NCBI GenBank assembly: GCA_039105265.1 | Contig: JAPFFF010000008.1 | Span: forward strand, 3,596,001 to 3,660,000 | Reading direction: 5' to 3' | Origin: Tritrichomonas musculus | Taxonomy: Eukaryota > Parabasalia > Tritrichomonadida > Tritrichomonadidae | DNA length: 64,000 bases | Made by a program: the position numbers and the translations under genes | In this document: positions 60,501 to 64,000 of the stretch, in pieces | Layout of the letters: each line of letters starts with the position of its first letter | How positions within the stretch are numbered: position 1 is the first letter of the stretch | Notes under the pieces: model-generated | Databases searched by the model: none | Seen by the model: the letters and a program-made list of their open reading frames with translations, nothing else | What the model was told of the DNA's origin: nothing

Positions 60501-60604
60501 GCACCCGGATGACGAGGAGTTAAAACAGATTTAGGAGGGCGTTTAATTATTTGTCGGCCAGTGAGAGGAATTTTAAGATTATTCTCATTTGGGTCAAAAT
60601 TCAT
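48545..60604 (-). CDS. divergent dynein heavy chain with degenerate AAA1 nucleotide site
   Basis: This 4,019-residue dynein heavy chain matches single-headed inner-arm axonemal types in length. A basic, Ser/Pro-rich N-terminus is followed by the tail and linker, six AAA modules, a stalk coiled coil (about 2650-2930) with a microtubule-binding tip, and a C-terminal domain (GTVPQKWRDW, IHLLCGTYTEAKLVL). AAA1 has GSPLTGRKT at 1413-1421 where motors have GPAGTGKTE, and LFTDIDKL with Thr1465-Asp1466 where motors have CFDEFNRI. AAA2 keeps GSANSGKSS at 1715-1723 and VFDGDL. AAA3 is shortened to GEYGKTS (2087-2093). AAA4 is GSEGSGRFT (from 2407), close to normal. Since AAA1 hydrolysis drives movement, this may be a non-motor or regulatory dynein. 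The reading frame is unbroken, so it is not a pseudogene. The ATG at 60604 is the first in frame. Confidence 0.93.
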   Translation of the reverse strand: MNFDPNENNLKIPLTGRQIIKRPPKSVLTPRHPGAKNPIFSAQTVEEQTETYDIVNPGGTEGNSLLSARSPSLLAFRNKTIQSRPQTALIGNRDKKKKKEAEIISPRNYSTLLTKRPSTALRESSRKVPETISREINTEKLSIAFDEDVIAYFSKRKDGRGHRFIYLNYKGDRSDPFFNPYELVKVPFADVNSEYFTMSANGVTHVMNNGNTEHISLDRWSKESLIFSTIRKLKIFAQFFYWKPFRIWKKFVMRQRYSELSSSIFAHPFFTHSGFFQTQLQIREIFIDPDNKTTVETMINQYLLSFAREKKYELKEYFENIANNVEHLNKYYSDYIKTITETILALDAKIRDPRILQVKDSDFPEIKRRNPNLAQLMVLEKKKAERRVELTKMVNGQIIALGYFIRDIDYMLLEIIAQSARESWHRAADIIFSDNSAVFQVQVSFSDKGEVIFSPTLQELNDAIHSSLRGSLMTAGKLPRLLTEIKLRPHIRESHPDYKRLIETGPKIEKMIERDDELKEIESKIIEYINESYKKAQIEAQKFTDFYSIYEIGHSWDVRSYIKTRSGKPYELIPGSKNEDVSGIEGGTINFDEEPIVDMRSVRRDIQIFTNDHNRLEGFNLSPYCNAIYINSRTLLNELKPIPMTTLETLRTTLRNMLNDKVDRIKNALANYSKELKIEPKNLQQFVHYCELITETSSLQPTIQEEINFIDDMYRLFSAFTMHIDVTEENQNPLPPQMQLFITAQQVAQTIKDQNMEHFTNNLREITKKLETKLQKYLDMASAQPSSISEAEPERLKTDISQIREKVRKIDPEIKTYLHYQKVLGVKYCDFKGLHEVIDTLNFDERLFDAVSKWQILDAGTMKAPFSTIDIDFFTKSIKDLEGDLSALNTVTRLPTPLLSELTSKLNAIIPYIEQIQLLATANMQTRHWQALFEECGFPNVYHLDIKLEEIVSIGILTYKDKIAKQTSVAIGESQLEEEFKKIQDRWISVQLPILDGQTKSEDSLLLANVEDMITEIEDSVLALIRIESLPFVHGVKDQVSKLKSSLEGAALILDSWQLFQRNWVLLSSLFLHEDTKNALQQQSTRFNWVRRRWVSIVRHASKDLSLLVVCQFPSLLEMMKENNSALEGILTTLGLFVDSKRTSLPRLFVLGNFDVLQLVSFTDFVNLRYIIARLFMKMIDVDTNETNDQNNQSQGPNYSRIRIYGLICTNKESFMFPKNLLISGGIDHWLPSLVDSMKTSFNEHFNTLMIKIKSMQLADWILTTPTHMVYLAFQVLFGRETDECYNQLETNIHSFENYERKLQDKYTEVLALLDTPLTYTEVQKTGLALTLISNFIETIRYLGNDQNSKWWWVQSPKVRYSNDSQKMTMVINEESIDFGWELWGKVRPAILTPSMQRAIHTAGMDKFSMILGSPLTGRKTCIESLAMLSGRYLFYVPAFPDFSDYVISRIVSGTIMMGAWALFTDIDKLPYSAISHLYDQVYSFSDALSAGLTRIIIEGKPVELNPASRIFFTSKSVPNDLLPQFRAKVKPSALSAPERKKIIEIKLVANGFKNSKSVAVKLDSIIPTIALTFKNELFSTSSFAHISSIIQEMGILVREVKDSSFNISFDSDRVAEEYVAARATYLHFSQSLVEESQSMLLLLLFNCFHLFDTLESFKGKIVNPNVFKDEDEINALSAAIKSSMIKTLPAKYIEEQALKLFSLLLSHRVVVIYGSANSGKSSLLSVLSAAMTKLFNDLDASADINARNNFRHIRKMKFEKLFHDSDSWNRNFGTLMSDQSTGSIWAHGKISSTINHLRDNSEDMLKVLVFDGDLSPNFQQFISQVASLDMTKLNSFDYLNFGNNFRFVIETSDIRNLSPSMVPYCGFLSMKHVNDSYESTNTGMILSRFTEISQFEKVEKVFEEVINVTIKYIYHTDNKVCFSESNVSMQDGKILITDRLPSLAAILLRNLIESNEIDPDNNDQVHLAVIYATFQAFSGILSYTEKNSFDAWLKSSFHITMNSDWSDSNVTNHFIECYPKPCLSSHRILKGKLEPQEMKILEQKAVNFQYSNVFISNVIVPTPQYIGLVDLFRCYMRQNQSILLSGEYGKTSFLRFFFSLENDYLPIFIPTSVTKTAESLFNFIDSHTTTTTKFVTNSKKVVFIFEDISRENKEAIEFVRMILTTFSIVLYSPSDPRLYQKAQINDFSVIVTTQDLTELPTRFVSLFAPVSILPMQTETVKYVLTNLLMSFEVAPSMSEKILSFLNSCMLQVQGFPKSLPGLVQIISLICRMKERKVQNENDEETVCRTLISEVNAYVCGSLPKTIEPVVTVYQNIFPNSKGGNDIQGDDTFFYSEFSINSENALVVQAAAHETHFIREELEFYLQVYNNSASEKIVLKFYMPVLKQWALMHRAFTCPGGHSILVGSEGSGRFTLTRFVAHMSEFDFINLSGKRQVDSDNHEYLYAILRDIVTNIALLNKKSILFVRHRGNRVSNDLKIVMDFARNQDFTEFFSKAALDDLYVKFANGQAQKPEQRYALFNQIKNAIQMNFHLSIAVDEGSCFLENKIKAIKIQFKSFTQQDLIDTAAYALSPPMYNNILGTYLQRIPQIIEHLHTLATIDHHFVKLNNYYDFIDNFLQTVSTDYQELFTHSGQLVSSLRFLRDLEEEGQMVDRKIDSITPNLQKLTMDCESLEVSFTSKKEAIATRRKKIEEDLKEKADAVKVVQNEVNQLKTTLDSLIPQLITAQRQIEQLDTNDIETIRINAEEPSAALKLMLEVLCIFLDYPISYDRGGYKLLMDNDCISLLLSKINYQIVSSSVIQQVLPYYNDPHFTSAEMESVAPALQNIYDWISYICKHATTSEKLNKKKVELENLQGQFNEAVEESKLEQQSISQVESQLEEEVKYLDTSMSSKKTTENEFAQYTNKKKNIEAILKDMETLVDKWTTESSSVTTQRETIVGDSLIYAFYVSYCGMFNETDRESLLKSVMDEIKNDGFSASFNNPMLTINDQFMKMNYTDSAFNIEQTYLYDSTLDLYHIKATLRVPLVIDPDMLIEFYFTKSKQYKNIVVASQTSSNLDAILSSAINEGRTLLLFDVDTLHPFVSPLLSLHRLGKSDTLSKEIRIGAKMTTWDPKFKLILFTNHRNVEKIPLELLVRVNVVDVSSSSFLAMRAILNNTFVEFFDPANLAHLNESLRMDMECRVAKEKHEREILESIADVVSTLQTNPNFDFLSDSETMRDILQSKELYFDAVLRYEQFDASRNNFSKITQPYSTVIDILLNVWKAISRYLFNLSTFNTFSYAAFATIVGNALQMPGVGKQGAQMNNEQQQNLGMLITGQILNWIFPSISFRDSVVLMFIIAFLRSESMEKIRMNDLDVIIRHLTEEINSSIDLSSSELGVGDPLEHLKFTNIKNVFTFVQRYISDLFGNDYANTIPIFQVENIISQNASMPTLILSSYKRNPSALIHHYISMKTRGDNFEPISLYDSPEFLKNARKIITTAMSRGTRILLHISKPSYESSSLLSDIYQTMLTTSLHTNFRLIVSCSNEAVETLPHRLLENSRKLRFSDFPSIRHQIMQVYHHHSTSIRSSTNPKAMKKLCYSTALCYSLLRYREMLIPLSYHSYFDIKVSIFKEIFETLRVIIDNTSIVPINVIRDFIQDGCFANSVVDSSDRREIRSLIYAIFGSNFVDDEFTYCQGYPDADKYQMPMEMPLSNYNSFAQKMPVFASADGLLLNRSSTASIRDWIFSRWVTKGIIQLSPAIKKNPSREQLEARLDGYVMSIPQDISTNHLNRLSKSSPTIYVLKQEIINFNRVLSKLRKELANPNLSDDVTLFLNGTVPQKWRDWILFDSSQTSSRFISFMNEKREFLQNCASSALIESVDVRLFSNLRGLLFAYMSEIASKRGLTTDSVSIEFSVIGENQKPPDGFICLTGIHLLCGTYTEAKLVLNRQTKTLQKIPSLLCTVTKSVPRNSATTFMCPLYRTFFVDSLHSRHSINSYVDGQDENLIWYVPLRTDNSQSELIANGTSMLCVLPEQFMV

Positions 60605-62370
60605 GAATATCTAAGATTTTAATAATTAAACGATCTTTTTTAAAATATATTCAAAAAGTTATAAGTTATACATTAAAAAAGTTGGCTGGAGTAAAAACCT
60701 ATTCAAAAAGACGACCACTTTTTGAGAAAGAGGATTTAAGGAATTAAATATGTGGGTAAACTAGTCATTTATCAATATTCTATTTTTATATTACAAATAG
60801 GTTTTTATATTTTAATTTTTAATATATTATAAATATATTTTGAAATTTTATTCGGTGAAATTTTAGATAAATGCCAATTATAATTATATAAATTTGAATA
60901 TATAATGATCGTTATGAATAAAAAAAATTACACTTTTTTTGATAGATTCAATTTTTCTCACTTTTTCCCAATTTTGTTATTCAAAAGTTTATACCTACTA
61001 ATAGTCCCACTTTTTCCCATTTTTTCTATTCAAAAAGTTAAAAAAAAAAAAAAAAAAAAAAAAAGGGGAGAAAAAAAAATATAAAAGTTAAAGGAAAGTA
61101 TTAATTTTTTCTGTTTCATCCCTCAAATCTTCTGTAATTGAGTAATCGGAAACAGAAGATTCAAGAAATGGAGAGTTCCATCCCTCGAATCTTCCGCAAT
61201 GCATAATCTGTAATTAATCATATCTTCCTTCGCAAGTGCTAGCATCCTCCACTTCCCACTTTATCCACGTGGAATATGGACAACTAGGATTCGATCTTTA
61301 ATGGAGGAATGCTAGCACTCACTTCCCGAAAAATATAATGGCGCTTTTTTTGAAATAGAATATTCAAAAAGTAACGGTTCTCTCAATTTTACACGACCAT
61401 TTATCTTCATAAAAAGTTGTGCGAAATTTGAGAGTGCTATTCAAAAAATAATCAAAACTTTTTCAATGGAGTGAACTTTTTGATCGTGCATGCTTTATAG
61501 TACCAATTTAAGTTGGCCTTAATTTTATGAGAAATACTGTTACATGTCATTTCTGATTATATTTATGATATATCTAATATTATATATAATAAGGGTGTCC
61601 AAATTGGATATTTTAACCGTTTTTTGGATTTTTTTTTTTTTTAAATTTGGATAACGGTTTTATTTTGAATTACTATTTGTCTATATAGAATTAAAAACCC
61701 CTAACATTTTGATTTTTGTGATAAAATGAATATTTATTTATGCATTTGTTTTCTATATATAATATTAATCAAAAGTTAATTTAACCATATTGCCAATAAA
61801 TGCATTGTTAAAGAGATACTTAAATGATTATTTAAAAAGTATTTTGTTTCCTTATATTTCCTATATTATCATATTTATATAAGATATTAGCACTATTATA
61901 AAGAATACATGTTTATTTATTTTTAATAAATTAAGAATTTAAAAATGAAAATAACTAAAAATTAGATATATGCATTAATTAACAATATATTATATTAATA
62001 TAAAACTATATATTATAAAAAACTATATATATTTACTTATTATGATATATTTATTAATATAAAAATCTTTCAAATCTAAATAATCACTATATACAAAACA
62101 ACTCGTTTTTCTAGCCCGGTAGCTCAAATATTCTGAAGAGCTTTGAAAATATTGAATACATATAGAAATAAATTCAATGCGTATTCAATATTTTCTGTGT
62201 AAATTCAATTTTTTTCAATTAAATTTAAATCCAACTTTATTCTTAATTATTATCATTTTATTTGTTTGTATAAAAAGTATTTTTGAATATCAGTTATTTT
62301 TTTTTTTTTTATGATTAAAAAGAAGTGATGGTAAAAAAGTGAAAAATTAAATGAATCAACATCATTTATT
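60605..62370. other. repeat-rich spacer between dynein and BAR-like genes
   Basis: No protein gene is seen. The first 900 bp carries at least four ATTCAAAAAG motifs, two CCCACTTTTTCCC-type motifs and a 25-base A run at 61040-61064. From 61100 to 61345 a more complex, less AT-rich island follows. Beyond 61,560 the DNA is AT-rich, with an inverted-looking AATTGGATATTTTAACCG and AAATTTGGATAACGG pair near 61595-61660. Confidence 0.6.
61235..61319. repeat. inverted repeat with GTGCTAGCAT stem
   Basis: AGTGCTAGCATCCTCCA at 61235-61251 pairs with TGGAGGAATGCTAGCACT at 61302-61319, with one bulged base, around a 50-base loop containing CCACGTGG. CACTTCCC follows both arms in direct orientation. It could be a structured RNA or small element. 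Just upstream, CATCCCTCAAATCTTC and CATCCCTCGAATCTTC form a direct pair. Confidence 0.65.
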
Positions 62371-63510
62371 TTAACCAAATGGGTTTGATCCATATCCATC
62401 TTCATCCTCATCGAATGGGTTTTTGGTATCTTGATGTGACTGAGCTGGTTGATCATTGTTTGCTGGTGCATCATATTGATAGGATGGTGTAGGATCTGGT
62501 TGTGCTTCTTGTTCGTTATAATTGTTATAATTATTGTAATTGTAATCTTGTTGCTGAGCATAAGATGTATCATTATAGGTATTGTCTTGCTGAGCATAAG
62601 ATGTATCATTATAGGTATTGTCTTGCTGAGCATAAGATGTATCATTATAGGTATTGTCTTGCTGAGCATAAGATGTGTTATCATAAGTACTTTCTGGTTG
62701 AGGTTCTGGTTGTGAAGGTGGTGGGTTATAAGGTTCTGGAGGTGGCTGATTATAAGTCTGAGCTGGTGGAGTGTATGGTGGTTGGGCACTAGCTGGTTGT
62801 GGAGCTGGTGTTTGCACTGGTGCTGGATTACTTGGAGGAAGTGGTCTTTGTTGTGGTTGTGGTGGCTCAACAACTTCTCCATTGATATCTTCTGGAAAGT
62901 CGATTGGTTGTAAAAGAGATGCTTGATTAACAAATTGGCAGAACATTCCCATTAAATTTTGGAAAGCTTCGGTAAGTTTTACATTTCTCTTTTCTTCAAA
63001 AGCTTTAACTTCTTCTAAAAACTGAGCATCTACTTCATCAAATTGAGACTTAGCTTGATCATATTGTGTTTGAGCACTTTGAATTTTTTCTTCTTGGGGT
63101 TCTTTTGCATTTTTGGCGTTGTTCAAAGTCCTTTCCTTGTTTTGAGATTCTTTTAATGCATTCAACCTCTTCTTATCTAATGCTTGAAGTTCTTTTAATT
63201 GAGCGTCATGAATTGTGAGCAAATTATAGAATTGAGGTCCTAATTGGTTAATCAATGTATCAATCAAAGTTTCAAACATTGCAGCATTCTTTTGTACGCA
63301 TTCTTCTGCTTGTGCAACAGCTGGTGGAGCATCTGATGCCCATGTTGCGAAAATTTTTTGGCCAAATTCTGTATAAAACTTTGCGATTGATTTGATTCTA
63401 TTAGTCATTGATGAAACAGCTTTCTCCATTTCTTTACTGCCAATGGTAAAAGATTCCATTTTTTTTTTTGCAGCACCATATTCAGGTGTGTCTGGGCCTC
63501 TATTAAACAT
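62371..63510 (-). CDS. BAR-like membrane-curvature protein with NPF motifs
   Basis: This 379-residue protein has residues 1-200 that are helical and heptad-like (KKMESFTIGSKEMEKAVSSM, QAEECVQKNAAMFETLIDTL, LKESQNKERTLNNAKNAKEP), fitting a BAR domain that dimerises and bends membranes. The C-terminal half is disordered, rich in P, Q, Y and N. It has four tandem copies of a 12-residue YNDTSYAQQDNT-type unit, then NPF twice near the end (KNPFDEDEDG and GSNPFG). NPF binds EH-domain proteins in endocytosis, so a clathrin-adaptor or sorting role is likely. There is no signal peptide or SH3 domain. The ATG at 63510 is preceded by AATCAATTCAAAAC in its sense. The BAR call rests on pattern, not alignment. 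Confidence 0.7.
   Translation of the reverse strand: MFNRGPDTPEYGAAKKKMESFTIGSKEMEKAVSSMTNRIKSIAKFYTEFGQKIFATWASDAPPAVAQAEECVQKNAAMFETLIDTLINQLGPQFYNLLTIHDAQLKELQALDKKRLNALKESQNKERTLNNAKNAKEPQEEKIQSAQTQYDQAKSQFDEVDAQFLEEVKAFEEKRNVKLTEAFQNLMGMFCQFVNQASLLQPIDFPEDINGEVVEPPQPQQRPLPPSNPAPVQTPAPQPASAQPPYTPPAQTYNQPPPEPYNPPPSQPEPQPESTYDNTSYAQQDNTYNDTSYAQQDNTYNDTSYAQQDNTYNDTSYAQQQDYNYNNYNNYNEQEAQPDPTPSYQYDAPANNDQPAQSHQDTKNPFDEDEDGYGSNPFG
62552..62695. repeat. 36-bp tandem repeat, four copies, inside the BAR-like gene
   Basis: TGCTGAGCATAAGATGT recurs at 62552, 62588, 62624 and 62660, giving a 36-bp period. The inner copies are almost identical, and the last differs by a few bases. It encodes the in-frame 12-residue repeat and is likely length-variable among strains. 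Confidence 0.9.
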
Positions 63511-64000
63511 TTTTACTTGTAAAGTTTTGAATTGATTAATGGTCGTTTCAAAATGTTTGAAAAAAATTCATAAAAAATTCAAAACTTTTTTATAATTGTG
63601 CAATAATAGTAGAATTTTCTCGATGAATTGAGAACACTATTTCACTTTCAAAATAGTTTCGGGAAAAATTCGATTAAAATTTAAAAATTAGTAGAAATCA
63701 TAAAAAGGAATTGGGTTGGATTAGTAATGTAATTCTTTATTATAGACAAAATGAATGAAATGAATTCAACTAAAGTGAAATTAAACGATTAATATATTGA
63801 ATTTTGAATGAATTAGAAAAATTAGAAGAATACTTTTTACTTTTTTTTAAATAATTTGTTCTTTGTATAAAAAATGTAAATATAAAAAATATTTTTAATA
63901 TTTTCAAATCACTCGTAAAACAATTTTCCCAGAGGAATTCATGTAGGGAATTCGTCGATATAATTTTTAATAAAACATTTTATATTTTTTTATAATATAT
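63511..64000. other. AT-rich DNA to window end
   Basis: This is the upstream region of the BAR-like gene. No ORF, RNA or repeat is supported. Only short T and A runs and an isolated less AT-rich patch around 63930-63955 are present. Confidence 0.5.

Noticed and set aside
48545-60604. Dynein as a decaying pseudogene
   Set aside because: Twelve kilobases without a stop or frameshift, with stalk, microtubule-binding tip and C-terminal domain intact, imply continued selection.
61260-61320. Possible tRNA (GGATTCGATC looks like a T-loop)
   Set aside because: No acceptor stem, D-arm or anticodon arm can be fitted. The stems present form a different inverted repeat.
61560-61670. GGGTGTCCAAATTGG as a second hAT end
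   Set aside because: It is reminiscent of some hAT ends, but no matching opposite end or 8-bp duplication was found in the window.
62552-62695. CRISPR-like array
   Set aside because: Units are contiguous 36-bp coding repeats with no unique spacers, inside a eukaryotic gene.
62449-62792. Plus-strand frames across the BAR-like gene's repeat
   Set aside because: They are antisense reading of the 36-bp repeat, giving monotonous YHYRYCLAEHKM-type text.

Overview
The window reads as nuclear DNA of an AT-rich, intron-poor, flagellated protist. Proteins of up to about 4,000 residues are encoded in single uninterrupted reading frames. There are no bacterial operons or ribosome-binding sites. Intergenic DNA is extremely A+T-rich. 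Two genes are axonemal (a CFAP47-like protein and a dynein heavy chain), and BspA-type leucine-rich repeats fused to a kinase are present. This combination, with TCA-Y-like initiator motifs close to several ATGs, best fits a parabasalid of the Tritrichomonas/Trichomonas type. The species is an inference from style and gene content, not a database match.

Layout. 0.2-8 kb: SMC6, a tandem pseudokinase and a PP1-like phosphatase. 8.6-13 kb: a 4.4 kb imperfect palindrome, one arm of which carries an 889-bp hAT transposon relic with 20-bp terminal inverted repeats and a near-perfect 8-bp target duplication. 13.3-15.9 kb: a graveyard holding a broken pogo/CENP-B-like transposase, a tandem hairpin repeat, a 259-bp MITE and palindrome-rich DNA. 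15.9-32 kb: a giant CFAP47-like gene, a WD40 gene, UGGT and a helical-repeat gene. 32.1-35.2 kb: a strand-asymmetric CAACATCATC/GATGATGTTG satellite with a roughly 410-bp inverted duplication, flanked by decayed coding relics. 35.8-48.3 kb: kinase-LRR fusion, macro-domain-like protein, an unknown 694-residue protein, BiP, a Ulp1-type SUMO protease, a DNAJC3-like co-chaperone and an HxxxDG acyltransferase-like protein. 48.5-60.6 kb: a divergent dynein heavy chain. 60.6-62.4 kb: repeat-rich spacer. 62.4-63.5 kb: a BAR-like protein with NPF motifs.

Functional links. Three ER glycoprotein-folding genes lie in one window: UGGT (ends KDEL), BiP (ends VGEL) and a secreted TPR/J-domain protein. BiP and the TPR/J gene share a short upstream motif. 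CFAP47-like and the dynein belong to the flagellum. However, the dynein has lost the canonical AAA1 Walker A and B residues, so it may not be a conventional motor.

Most unusual points: the dynein with a degenerate AAA1 site, the giant palindrome with a nested hAT, the satellite with its inverted duplication, and sharp GC-rich blocks inside otherwise AT-rich single genes. No CRISPR array, rRNA or convincing tRNA was seen.
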